Below, piece after piece: positions 16,189-24,200 of a DNA stretch of 38,886 nucleotides. The stretch comes from Bacteroidota bacterium (GTDB lineage Bacteria; Bacteroidota; Bacteroidia; AKYH767-A; OLB10). The stretch covers positions 1 through 38,886 of the forward strand of contig JAKPPP010000098.1 in the NCBI GenBank assembly GCA_029547265.1, given 5' to 3'. Under the pieces are notes generated by a model. The model was given only the letters and a program-made list of their open reading frames with translations. It made no database searches and was not told the DNA's origin. Positions within the stretch are counted from its first letter, which is position 1. The number at the start of each line of letters is the position of its first letter. Both the position numbers and the translations under genes were made by a program.

Positions 16189-16490
16189 AAAAAAAAATCC
16201 TTATTCATATCCATGACTGCGTCAGCAACGTTTACCACATCAACAAGTTTTGCATTAAGCAATGTTTCTGGTTCTATATCCGAAGATGCGGCTATGAAAG
16301 AAATGAAATTTTCGCCATGATCTCGAATCAGTTCAGGAATACTTTTTTTCACAATATCATTGAGTGAATCAAAAAATTTAGTTGCGATAATAAGCTTTCT
16401 TGCAGTCAAAGGTCGAACATCATATTCATGTCCAGAGACTTTCACGCTTATTTTTTCCTCACCCAAAATATTCTTCATCGTATCTGTCAT
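16104..16490 (-). CDS. Tail assembly chaperone G
   Basis: 128 residues. Located between the tail tube genes and the fibre/tape-measure block, the place of lambda G. The chain has a short beta start (EEKISVKVSGHEYDVRPLTA) and a helical body (LIRDHGENFISFIAASS), as in other siphovirus tail chaperones. The zero frame ends with a Ser/Lys-rich tail (SGQKSSSSLLKKV). The slip site lies at codons 100-101. It overlaps the tube gene by four bases (ATGA). Confidence 0.8.
   Translation of the reverse strand: MTDTMKNILGEEKISVKVSGHEYDVRPLTARKLIIATKFFDSLNDIVKKSIPELIRDHGENFISFIAASSDIEPETLLNAKLVDVVNVADAVMDMNKDFFLAIQKTYQKWSGQKSSSSLLKKVTTSRT
16188..16194 (-). promoter_or_regulatory. Programmed -1 ribosomal frameshift site T TTT TTA
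   Basis: On the minus strand nine T are followed by AGC. In the G frame this reads GAT TTT TTT TTA GCA, giving the canonical X XXY YYZ heptamer T TTT TTA, the same heptamer as the HIV-1 gag-pol site. The -1 frame is open from here to 15892. No clear pseudoknot was identified downstream by eye. A homopolymer miscall would also change the frame, so read support at these bases matters. Confidence 0.8.
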
Positions 16491-17305
16491 GCAATTTTCT
16501 CCACAGTTAGAAATGGACTTTTGTTAAATTCTGCCAATTGATCTCTCAAAATCGTTCCATTGAAAGTAAGCTCAGGAAAATCATCATTGAGAACATCAAA
16601 TGAATTTGTCTGAGCACTCAATCGCACCTTTTTAAAGGTGTATACGAATCTTTCCTCTTCGTCTGCTGAAACATTTGTTCCAACAATTGTAATCTTAAAT
16701 ATTTTTGGTTGTTCAAGAAACGCTTCAATCGAAATAATTTCTTTTGAAACTGAAGTATAATCGGCTAGAATATCAACCCCTGAAGGAAGCCCTGACAAAA
16801 TCACAAATCCAAGAGAATCGACTGTATAATCTGTTCCTAAAATTAAAACCGTTGAATCATCGGACCTTTGCAATACAACAGTTGATGGATCTACTGGATT
16901 TGCAAATCTCACAAAAGATCCTTCTAAGAATCCGTCATCATATGGCGCGGTATAAACTTCATCCGTAACAGTTACAACCGGTGAGGTTTGAGTCGAGCTA
17001 CTTCCTCGAAAGGCAAGTGCCAAATTCTTCATGGAAGTGCATAGAAGGCTCATTTCAATGGTTGATCCGGTCAAATCTGGATAAGCACAACCTGTGAAAT
17101 CAAGTCCTGTTCTTGAAACTTTAATAAGTTCATTCTGATTTAAGTTTACTTGCAAAACTGCATTTCCTGCCATGACACCGGCATAACTTTCAGAAGTTCC
17201 CCCGCCATAATTATCACCATACGAATCGCCATACCCTTCGTGACTCTTGGCATAATCCAAAAGATAAATATCTCCACGAAGGATATAGCAATCGCATGAA
17301 TTCAT
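16487..17305 (-). CDS. Tail tube protein, second paralogue
   Basis: 272 residues. The C-terminal half parallels the neighbouring 255-residue protein: a GTDYTVDSLGFVILS block, then ILADYTSVSKEIISIEAF against ILIDYTKVAQKSINPYSF, and a terminal FPELTFNGTILRDQ against YIQLQFEGEMLYD. The N-terminal 35 residues are Gly/Tyr/Ser-rich (EGYGDSYGDNYGGG) and have no counterpart. Its TAATG overlap with the first paralogue suggests coupled translation. Either both build the tube or one is a minor tube/initiator subunit. Confidence 0.75.
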   Translation of the reverse strand: MNSCDCYILRGDIYLLDYAKSHEGYGDSYGDNYGGGTSESYAGVMAGNAVLQVNLNQNELIKVSRTGLDFTGCAYPDLTGSTIEMSLLCTSMKNLALAFRGSSSTQTSPVVTVTDEVYTAPYDDGFLEGSFVRFANPVDPSTVVLQRSDDSTVLILGTDYTVDSLGFVILSGLPSGVDILADYTSVSKEIISIEAFLEQPKIFKITIVGTNVSADEEERFVYTFKKVRLSAQTNSFDVLNDDFPELTFNGTILRDQLAEFNKSPFLTVEKIA

Positions 17306-18072
17306 TAAGCTACGTCTTCCCGTAATACTCTTGCGTATGCCAATTGAGTATCGTCGTAAAGCATTTCCCCCTCGAATTGTAGCTGAATGTAGTCATCACC
17401 AATCCAGTCAATTTGAGTAGCACTGCCAAGTTTGACTCTCCAATATGTGACATACATCGAACTATTGTCATCTGCATTGAAGCCGTCAAAATAAAGCGTA
17501 TATTCCTTATCCACGAATGAATATGGATTAATCGATTTCTGAGCAACTTTCGTATAATCAATCAGGATTGTTTGAGCCGCTGCGATCGCGCCAGCTTCCA
17601 AAATAATAATCCCTGTAACTGTCGATGTCGCATCAGCACTTGGAGTAATAAGATTATAATCTGTGCCAAGAACATACGTTACTGTTCCGAGTGAATTAGT
17701 AACTACAATTCCTGTCTTTGCCGCTATAAAATTAAAATGGATGATGTCATCATCATCGTTCACCAAATGAGATTCGTTTGATACTGCAACTGTTGCAATA
17801 TCTGTAACGACACCACCTTGCGCTAGTGCGAGAATGTCAGACTTCAAACAATCTACAGTCATATTCAAATTTAAACTCGAGATGAGTTTGGTTTGACATG
17901 CATTTCCTGTAGCTTTGCGAAAATCTTTTTTGACCTTCTCTTCAAATTGCGGCTGAACATTAAACACAGAAGCATTGCCGACAAATCTTGTAGGATTTGG
18001 GTTTGGGATCGTGTCCGATTGCTCTTGTAGAGAAATCAGCCCCCGACCTATAAAACAGCATTCATTATCCAT
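17305..18072 (-). CDS. Major tail tube protein
   Basis: 255 residues behind a strong GGAGGAAAAGTT leader identical to that of the decoration protein gene, consistent with high expression. Beta-rich chain with an inserted GTDYNLITPSADATST region and a C-terminal YVTYWRVKLGSATQIDW. Position between the tail terminator and the chaperone G gene is that of the major tail protein in lambda-like phages. The neighbouring gene is a paralogue. Assignment is by position and composition, not by a named motif. Confidence 0.75.
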   Translation of the reverse strand: MDNECCFIGRGLISLQEQSDTIPNPNPTRFVGNASVFNVQPQFEEKVKKDFRKATGNACQTKLISSLNLNMTVDCLKSDILALAQGGVVTDIATVAVSNESHLVNDDDDIIHFNFIAAKTGIVVTNSLGTVTYVLGTDYNLITPSADATSTVTGIIILEAGAIAAAQTILIDYTKVAQKSINPYSFVDKEYTLYFDGFNADDNSSMYVTYWRVKLGSATQIDWIGDDYIQLQFEGEMLYDDTQLAYARVLREDVA

Positions 18073-18084
18073 AACTTTTCCTCC

Positions 18085-18591
18085 TTAAAAAACAAACTTT
18101 GTTTTGTATAATTGTTTCAACATTAAGAAACCATTTACCTCTTCTGGTTCTTGCATTTCCAGAAGTACAAATGGATCGTACTCTTTCTTCCCATCTTTGA
18201 TTGATGAATTGAAATCAAGAATACTTTGTCTGACAACGCCCTCATAAAAAGCTGCGTCAGGATATGCACCAGCTATGGTCCAATCAGATGCTGTGTCATT
18301 GATTTCAAAATGTTGTTGAGTCGATCTTGCGTTTTGAACTTGTGTACCTACCATAAGTTGCCAATCAAGAAGTGCCTTGCATGATGTTCGACGATCTGTA
18401 TTGGATGTAACGCTTCCAGAAAGTGGTTGCAGAACAATTCCTTGGTCCCAGTTTTTTGAAAGTTTATCAATCGTCCATTCTGAATAAATAAGAATATTTT
18501 TATCCAAGCCTTGAGCAATAATATTTGGATCAGATTTTAAAAAGTTGATCAGATCAACCATATATGGAATTCTATTTGTAATCACAGGCAA
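18085..18591 (-). CDS. Probable tail terminator protein
   Basis: 168 residues. Lies between the DUF1320-like connector (10-base overlap) and the major tail protein, the normal site of the tail terminator (lambda gpU place). The chain is mixed alpha/beta with an N-terminal helix (YMVDLINFLKSDPNI), a DWQLMVGTQVQNARS core and a C-terminal LMLKQLYKTKFVF strand. No signature motif recognised. The role is inferred from order. Confidence 0.55.
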   Translation of the reverse strand: MPVITNRIPYMVDLINFLKSDPNIIAQGLDKNILIYSEWTIDKLSKNWDQGIVLQPLSGSVTSNTDRRTSCKALLDWQLMVGTQVQNARSTQQHFEINDTASDWTIAGAYPDAAFYEGVVRQSILDFNSSIKDGKKEYDPFVLLEMQEPEEVNGFLMLKQLYKTKFVF

Positions 18592-19058
18592 AACCTAGCC
18601 ATTCCACAACAACAATCGCCAATGCAGCAGCAAGTCGTAGTTGTATCTTCGACAAAACTAAAAATTGTTTTTCTTGGAATTTCAACGCCAGTATTATCGA
18701 CGAGAATTCCGCATTTGCAAAGCTCTTCTATTTCTTCTTTGTAATCTTCATATGCTTTTGAAACTTGTGATTCATCACGCTCGAGAGATGAATATAAATG
18801 TAACCTAGTTACAACTTTTGCCCAGTGATTGAGTGTTGGGACAAATCCTGATGCTGCGTAAATTTCAAGAATCGCAGAAATACTAAAACAGCATCCAAGC
18901 TTTGTGATGATTTCTGCTTCAGCATCATCGATATTGGCTTCCATCACAACAGTATTTACAGTTCCTGTCTTTGGATTATTACGATCAGTTAAATTAATCA
19001 TTTCCTTTTCACCGTACGTATTTACCATGTCTGTTGTATCGATAAAAAGAGGCGGCAT
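18582..19058 (-). CDS. DUF1320-like head-tail connector (Mu gp36-like)
   Basis: 158 residues. The N-terminal part follows the DUF1320 plan: DMVNTYGEKEMINLTDR, then ANIDDAEAEIITKLGCC, then a helix VVTRLHLYSSLERDE and an AYEDYKEEIEELCKCGI segment. Family members form an adaptor ring under the portal. The C-terminus is odd: CCCIGDCCCGMARFCL gives seven Cys in 16 residues, with three more in the core. This could bind metal or form disulfides and is not usual for the family. Confidence 0.75.
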   Translation of the reverse strand: MPPLFIDTTDMVNTYGEKEMINLTDRNNPKTGTVNTVVMEANIDDAEAEIITKLGCCFSISAILEIYAASGFVPTLNHWAKVVTRLHLYSSLERDESQVSKAYEDYKEEIEELCKCGILVDNTGVEIPRKTIFSFVEDTTTTCCCIGDCCCGMARFCL

Positions 19059-19328
19059 TTATTCCCCTTCAGATTCTTCTTCTTTTTTAGAAAACCAACT
19101 TCTTTTTTTTGGCTCTTCGATTTCAATTTCTTCAACTTCTTCCGGCTCAGAACTTTCTGCTGATGCTGCAATTTTATTCATATAAATATCTTTTCTATAC
19201 ATGCGATGATATTTTAAATGATTCAAAAGCTCTTCGTCTTTTTCTGAAACAGGGTAACCTGGCTGGTATGTTTTTAAGACACCATTTTTCAGATATACAC
19301 GATGAGGCCGTTTTGTTTTGAAGATCAT
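19059..19328 (-). CDS. Small charged head protein
   Basis: 89 residues from the ATG at 19328, which has AAAGGT just upstream. A longer frame begins at 19373 inside the hairpin and is less likely. The N-terminal half is basic (FKTKRPHRVYLKNGVLKTY, then HLKYHRMYRKDIYM). The C-terminal third is highly acidic then basic (EPEEVEEIEIEEPKKRSWF). It sits between capsid and connector genes, where many phages carry a small head-completion protein. No family recognised. Confidence 0.7.
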   Translation of the reverse strand: MIFKTKRPHRVYLKNGVLKTYQPGYPVSEKDEELLNHLKYHRMYRKDIYMNKIAASAESSEPEEVEEIEIEEPKKRSWFSKKEEESEGE

Positions 19329-19341
19329 AATTAACCTTTCA

Positions 19342-19374
19342 AATGGGCCGGTGAAGCAGAAAACCCGGCCCATT
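19342..19374 (-). terminator. Hairpin after the major capsid gene
   Basis: A perfect 10-base-pair stem (19342-19351 with 19365-19374, AATGGGCCGG arms) and 13-base loop lies 14 bases after the capsid stop. On the minus strand it is followed by TTTGAAAGG, not a long T run. It may be a partial terminator that sets the ratio of capsid to tail transcripts, or a 3' stabiliser of capsid mRNA. Confidence 0.55.
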
Positions 19375-19387
19375 ATTCATCAAGATA

Positions 19388-20431
19388 CTAGACTAATGGA
19401 TTCTTAATTAGAATCGCAAGTTCACGATGTGCTACAACTGGCTTTATCATTTCGCCCGTTCTCATAAACGTTGTTCCCTTCAATCCATGTGCCCAAGAGA
19501 AATATTCTGCAACATACATATTATCAACCGAACCTTGTTCTGGCATTTTAGCTGTGAAGCCAAATGTCGGAACTTTACATTCAGTTGAAGTTTGGTCCGT
19601 ACGTGCGAAAAGAAGGATATAATTACCCCATAATTTCGTGAACGTTCCACTAAGTTGCGAGAATGCATTCCCTACGCAAATTCCTGCAAGTCCAAGCGTT
19701 GCTGCGATTTGTTGATCAGCAACAGTTACCGAGGTTGCATTATTTGCGATAAATGCAGGATGCGTTCTCAAATAAGCCATGATCTGTGCATTGGTCGCCA
19801 TGTAATTGATTGTCCATGGAAGACTTGCAATCAAACGAGTCAACAAATCAAGTGGATCATACGGAGCCGATCCATTGAATTGGTGGTTACCACCACTGAT
19901 TGTCGCTAGATCGATCAGATTTCCAGCTTGTGCATTGAATGCATCGGTTGTATTTGCAGTGTACGCCGATTCCAAAAGTACAAGAGTTGCAATTGTTTTT
20001 TCGATTCCAAGTTTTACCAAGGAAGCCAAACGATTTGCTTCTTGAACTTCAATGTCATCAGGTACGCCAGCGCATTGAGCGCTTGCTGCCTGCATTTGAC
20101 ACCATGTCATTTTTACATCCAAGCCTTTGTCTTCAAGCTCACCGACTTGCAAAGTTGCCGAAATATTGTCGACTTCATGTACTCGAGAAGAGTCCACAAC
20201 GTCAGCATTTACGACTTCCATGCCATCTGTTAGATTGAAAAGGTTCCAGTTGAAACGACATGTTTGAGTTGCAACCGGTGGAAGTACACAATAACCGATA
20301 AAGTTCTTCATGCACTGCGTGTATCCAGTTACGACATCAACAAGGTCGCCACGATAATCAATCGGAGCCGAAGAAAACTGAAGTCCCTTCGCTTTCATCT
20401 CCTCAATAGTCAATGTAATTTTCTTAGACAT
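19388..20431 (-). CDS. Major capsid protein
   Basis: 347 residues behind a strong GGGGGAT site. Follows the decoration protein and precedes connector genes, and matches the size and composition of HK97-fold capsid proteins. The N-terminal helix (TIEEMKAKGLQF) is followed by a region with the extended-loop type VDNISATLQVGELEDKG, and the C-terminal part has a FTKLWGNYILLFAR and GEMIKPVVAHRELAI beta region. A separate protease lies upstream, so an N-terminal processing step is possible. I place it by order, size and fold pattern and do not recognise a close named relative. Confidence 0.85.
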   Translation of the reverse strand: MSKKITLTIEEMKAKGLQFSSAPIDYRGDLVDVVTGYTQCMKNFIGYCVLPPVATQTCRFNWNLFNLTDGMEVVNADVVDSSRVHEVDNISATLQVGELEDKGLDVKMTWCQMQAASAQCAGVPDDIEVQEANRLASLVKLGIEKTIATLVLLESAYTANTTDAFNAQAGNLIDLATISGGNHQFNGSAPYDPLDLLTRLIASLPWTINYMATNAQIMAYLRTHPAFIANNATSVTVADQQIAATLGLAGICVGNAFSQLSGTFTKLWGNYILLFARTDQTSTECKVPTFGFTAKMPEQGSVDNMYVAEYFSWAHGLKGTTFMRTGEMIKPVVAHRELAILIKNPLV

Positions 20432-20441
20432 TTTTATCCCC

Positions 20442-20822
20442 CTACTCTAATGAAACCGAAATAAGTTGACCGGCTGCGGTGGCTGCATCAATCGATTTGC
20501 CACGTTGGTTTGCCTGTGTTCCTGTAACTGCTTTGCCTGTAGCATCGCTTGTTACAAATACACCTGCTGCGACAGCGGCACCTGCGACAACTTTATGAAT
20601 TCCGCTATAAAATACCGGAATGATATCACCAATATTTCCAGCTTTATCCGAGACACCAATAATTGCGTCTGTAGCTGCTGCTGCGTATCCGATTTCATCT
20701 GCTGCCAAAAATTTCACAAACCGATTGGCTTCAATATCGAATGCCGGAGCTGCAACATCTGTTACTGCGGAGTTAACACGATGTGCATTAATCTCTGCGG
20801 CTTTACTTTCGTTGTAAGACAT
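20442..20822 (-). CDS. Capsid decoration protein, DUF2190-like
   Basis: 126 residues behind a strong GGAGGAAAAGTT leader. The pattern ANRFVKFLAADEIGYAAAAT, then IIGVSDKAGNIGDIIPVF, and a late GVFVTSDATGKAV and AAGQLISVSLE fits the small DUF2190/decoration proteins that bind outside the capsid next to the major capsid gene. The same fold motif seems to open the 331-residue protein at 24197-25192. It is the first gene after a 198-base non-coding stretch with a candidate promoter. Confidence 0.75.
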   Translation of the reverse strand: MSYNESKAAEINAHRVNSAVTDVAAPAFDIEANRFVKFLAADEIGYAAAATDAIIGVSDKAGNIGDIIPVFYSGIHKVVAGAAVAAGVFVTSDATGKAVTGTQANQRGKSIDAATAAGQLISVSLE

Positions 20823-21020
20823 AACTTTTCCTCCCTTACGTTAATTAAAAAACCTAATATTTCTTTTTTTTCTTTTTCATTTTTCTCCCCATATTAGTAC
20901 GGTGAAAAAGCGACCCATGGATATCATAACGATAATCCTATTGTTAAACCAATTAAAATATAAAAATTATTTGACATCATAATTTTAATCCAACATCTGA
21001 AATCCTAAAAATTAAATGAA
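20823..21020 (-). other. Intergenic leader upstream of the capsid genes
   Basis: This is the longest gap in the late unit. On the minus strand it holds TTGGTT (20952-20947), an 18-base spacer and TATGAT (20928-20923), a weak sigma-70-like promoter that could boost decoration and capsid transcripts. Nearer the gene there is GGGGAG before ATG at 20880 and an eight-codon frame (M, six Lys, Tyr) ending at 20854. Low-complexity A/G on this strand runs into the ribosome site. Confidence 0.35.
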
Positions 21021-24000
21021 TCATGCCGGCTCTACAATCATCCAAGCTGTTTGACTGGTATCAAGAACGTTTAAACTTGTAATGGTAAAAGAGGTTCCTG
21101 CGGTTCTTGCTGAAACATATTGAGCTCCAACATTGGTCAATGTACCGCCATTTACTGTTAAGAAAATACGTGAATTCGCTGTTACTTTCGTTGTATTTAC
21201 GGTCACGGTTCCAGCTACAAGGGTTGCTACACCCATAGTCGCATTGGTACCCTCTTTAATATACAATCCGTTTCCAGCATCATTTAATTTTACATCGCCA
21301 TCAAATCTAGATGTTCCTGAATCAACCCAGAAGGCATATTTATTGGATGTCCCACCAGTTGGAGCAGCATTTATATACACATTTGACGAATCAACGATCG
21401 TACCCGATGTTTCAACAAGTGTAGGTGCAATGAATGCGGCTGTTGCCACAATTGGACATACGCCTGATGTAGTTACTGTCCATGTTGAATTTGCAATTAC
21501 AAATGATGCTGCCGATGCTCCACCTGAAACTGAAAGACTATTTGTTCCAATGGCAAACCACTTATACATTGCGGAGCTACCACCGATTTGAAATCCAGAA
21601 TTTGCACTATTCCCAGAATTTGGCCATAAAGAGCTAGTAGCTGATCCTACTGTGAGGGTTCCATTTACCTTCAAATCACTCAAAAATGTAAAACCTTGAT
21701 TAAAGGTTCCACCGACACCTGCTTGCATTGTAAATTCTTCAATGCCTTGAGCAATCGTAAGTTTGCCAGCAGAGTTTACTGTGATGGAAGCAAAATGAGT
21801 TGAATCATATCCAAATCTAGCTTGTTCGGTAGTTCCTTGAACATGCAAGAAAGCAGCAGGTGTAGTTCCAATTCCTAATCTTTTATTTGTATTGTCCCAC
21901 AAATAAGCCCCGTCACCACCAATGGTAGTAGAACCTGTCCAGAAAGTTACTTGTCCTGATGTAGCAGTACCTACACTAATTTGTTGATCTAATTGAAATC
22001 TTGTCGATCCAATTGTAATAAAAAGATGTGAACCATTATATTCAAAAGCTCCATCTTCAGGTGTTGTTAAATTTGTTCCAGATGTAAACTTAAGTGGTGC
22101 TGTATTAGCCGTTGCTGTTCCAGCTCCTAAATGTAATTTCGCTGTAGCTTTAGTAAGTGCTGGAAGTCCTATTCCAGTATTGCTTTCAAACTCATTGAAA
22201 ATATTTTTGGTTGTATTTTGTTTTTGATAAAATCCCCAATAAGAAGCACCTGTAAAAAATGTTGAATCTACTTGATCCGCATAAAATCCATATGCGTTTC
22301 CAGATGCAGTAATAGCCCCGCCTGCTGGTGCTGAATTTATTCCGCTAGATTTAAAACCATAAAGATTTGTAACTGTCATTGTTCGTGAATTTGTATTTCC
22401 AAAAACAGCTTCATAATTAATTGCATTGGTTAATGGTGAAGCTGAATTACTCTTTGAAGAAATATTACATAAAACTCCGCGCCATAAATCTGAAACTTCA
22501 GATGCACCATCTGAATTATTGCCAAGAGTTATACTTACAGCCGTTACTAAATTTGAACCTGGTAAAGAACTTTGATTACTAGTAACTCCAAATGAATGTG
22601 CACTAACAGTTCCTGTAGTTGCAACAAATGCAGAATTGATTGCCTTTCCAACGCCTCCACCAGATATTGTTACCGTGGTGCCTGAAACCGGATCAGCAAA
22701 TGTGCCAATCGAACAATTGGTTTGAATTCTAGCGTAATCGCCCATCAAACCAGTATTTGCTATTACATTATATCCGGTTTGCGCACCAACTCCGCCAACA
22801 CGAAGTTGATTTGTGGAAGGATCAAAAATTAAATTTGAAGTTCCTTTTGTAATTTCTGCGCCTGTTGCAGTGTAAACTGGAATTTGATTTATAACTTGGG
22901 TTCCAGAGCTTTGCTGAGTAACAAATCCACTGCTTGAATTATCAAGTTGATACGTATTTCCATCATTTGATCGCCAAAATAAATGATTAGATGTTTGCCA
23001 TATGTCACCTTGAAGTGGTGAAGTAGGTGCAACGCCTGCGGGAATTCTTACGGATGCATTTGCAGTCGTAGATGGGGCAGCATGTACATAAGCAGTCGCT
23101 ACTATGCCTGTTCCAAGACCAACACCAAGTAAACCGGGTGAAGACAAAGCAAGTTGACCAACCTCAGTTAAAACTGAACCGCCAGCAGGAACTCGCATGA
23201 ATTCAATTCGATCCAAATCTGTTCTGATGCGCATATTCCAAGTTGGTTTCGTTACATCGGATTGAGCATTCGTATCGATGTTGAAATTGCCATAGACATT
23301 CATATTTCCAAGGCCACCGACAGTCACAGCATTATCAAAGCTTGCGCTATTATTTCTAATTGCAAATCCTGCTAAAGATCCGCCACCATTTTCAATTCGT
23401 GCAGTTCCACCAGCTACATGAAGTTTTTCAACAGGGGTACTTGTTCCAATTCCCAAACGAGAATTTGTAATATCCCAAACGAATGAAGATGTTCCTCGAG
23501 AAAGTTGTCGAATTGCTGTATTCCACCATGGCACTTGACCTAAAATTTGTGTTCCAGTTCCAGCTTGGGTGACAAAAACACCAGATACTTGTGCATAAAC
23601 AATATTATTGCTTCCAACAGTTGGATTTACAGTTTGCTGAGAAAATAATCTTCCCTTATTTGCAGTTCCTTTGGATGGCGAAACAATCTGTTCATTCAAT
23701 TCAGAAGTTTCATCTGAATCGTCTGCTCTTACAAGTCGATATTGAGTGGAAACATCGCCAACCTCATCAACAAAATAGATCCCATTTTCAATAGGATTGG
23801 ATTGGTTCTTTACAAGAATACGATCGAGCAAAAGAATTGGTATGCCATCAATATTTCCTATAGCACCTTCAGTTGCAGGTTGTAATGTAGCACCTACGCC
23901 ACCAGAGCCATTGTCATACAAAGGTGAGTTCGGAAGTATTGTGGTTGTTGCAACTTTTACAGCAACAACATTATTTGTATTTGGATCAACAAATGAACTA

Positions 24001-24200
24001 GCCAACAAAACCCAATCAGAATTTGTGATACCGCCTTGCAATTGATATGTAGATGCATCTGATTCTAAATATACTGTTAAACCTTCATATCTTTTGACAT
24101 TATCGATTGCATCTCTTTCTGTAATATCTGCAACTACAGTTCGATCATCAAGTGGAAGTCCAGCAGCGAGTAAAAAGTTTGAACTTAAAGGTATGCTCAT
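21021..24200 (-). CDS. Large fibre protein encoded in the head module
   Basis: 1059 residues. Its N-terminus has DRILVKNQSNPIENGIYFV, a motif of phage fibre and baseplate-type proteins. Three related blocks follow: ILGQVPWWNTAI...LGIGTSTPVEKLHV, VINQIPVYTATG...LRVGG and TSGQVTFWTGST...LGIGTTPAAFLHV, separated by beta-rich Gly/Ser/Thr-rich shaft sequence. The product is clearly a fibre. It lies between the protease-scaffold gene and the decoration protein, far from the tail genes, and its ATG overlaps the stop of the 331-residue capsid-anchor-like gene. A capsid-borne fibre is the best inference; a tail fibre displaced by rearrangement is the alternative. Confidence 0.8.
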   Translation of the reverse strand: MSIPLSSNFLLAAGLPLDDRTVVADITERDAIDNVKRYEGLTVYLESDASTYQLQGGITNSDWVLLASSFVDPNTNNVVAVKVATTTILPNSPLYDNGSGGVGATLQPATEGAIGNIDGIPILLLDRILVKNQSNPIENGIYFVDEVGDVSTQYRLVRADDSDETSELNEQIVSPSKGTANKGRLFSQQTVNPTVGSNNIVYAQVSGVFVTQAGTGTQILGQVPWWNTAIRQLSRGTSSFVWDITNSRLGIGTSTPVEKLHVAGGTARIENGGGSLAGFAIRNNSASFDNAVTVGGLGNMNVYGNFNIDTNAQSDVTKPTWNMRIRTDLDRIEFMRVPAGGSVLTEVGQLALSSPGLLGVGLGTGIVATAYVHAAPSTTANASVRIPAGVAPTSPLQGDIWQTSNHLFWRSNDGNTYQLDNSSSGFVTQQSSGTQVINQIPVYTATGAEITKGTSNLIFDPSTNQLRVGGVGAQTGYNVIANTGLMGDYARIQTNCSIGTFADPVSGTTVTISGGGVGKAINSAFVATTGTVSAHSFGVTSNQSSLPGSNLVTAVSITLGNNSDGASEVSDLWRGVLCNISSKSNSASPLTNAINYEAVFGNTNSRTMTVTNLYGFKSSGINSAPAGGAITASGNAYGFYADQVDSTFFTGASYWGFYQKQNTTKNIFNEFESNTGIGLPALTKATAKLHLGAGTATANTAPLKFTSGTNLTTPEDGAFEYNGSHLFITIGSTRFQLDQQISVGTATSGQVTFWTGSTTIGGDGAYLWDNTNKRLGIGTTPAAFLHVQGTTEQARFGYDSTHFASITVNSAGKLTIAQGIEEFTMQAGVGGTFNQGFTFLSDLKVNGTLTVGSATSSLWPNSGNSANSGFQIGGSSAMYKWFAIGTNSLSVSGGASAASFVIANSTWTVTTSGVCPIVATAAFIAPTLVETSGTIVDSSNVYINAAPTGGTSNKYAFWVDSGTSRFDGDVKLNDAGNGLYIKEGTNATMGVATLVAGTVTVNTTKVTANSRIFLTVNGGTLTNVGAQYVSARTAGTSFTITSLNVLDTSQTAWMIVEPA

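Noticed and set aside
19655..20238. Plus-strand open frames with many Cys and Arg opposite the capsid gene
   Set aside because: Three overlapping frames in the same place, none with a ribosome site; they are shadows of a strongly biased highly expressed gene.
20971..20999. TTGACA on the plus strand in the capsid leader
   Set aside because: No acceptable -10 at 16-18 bases (CATCTG), and no plus-strand gene follows.
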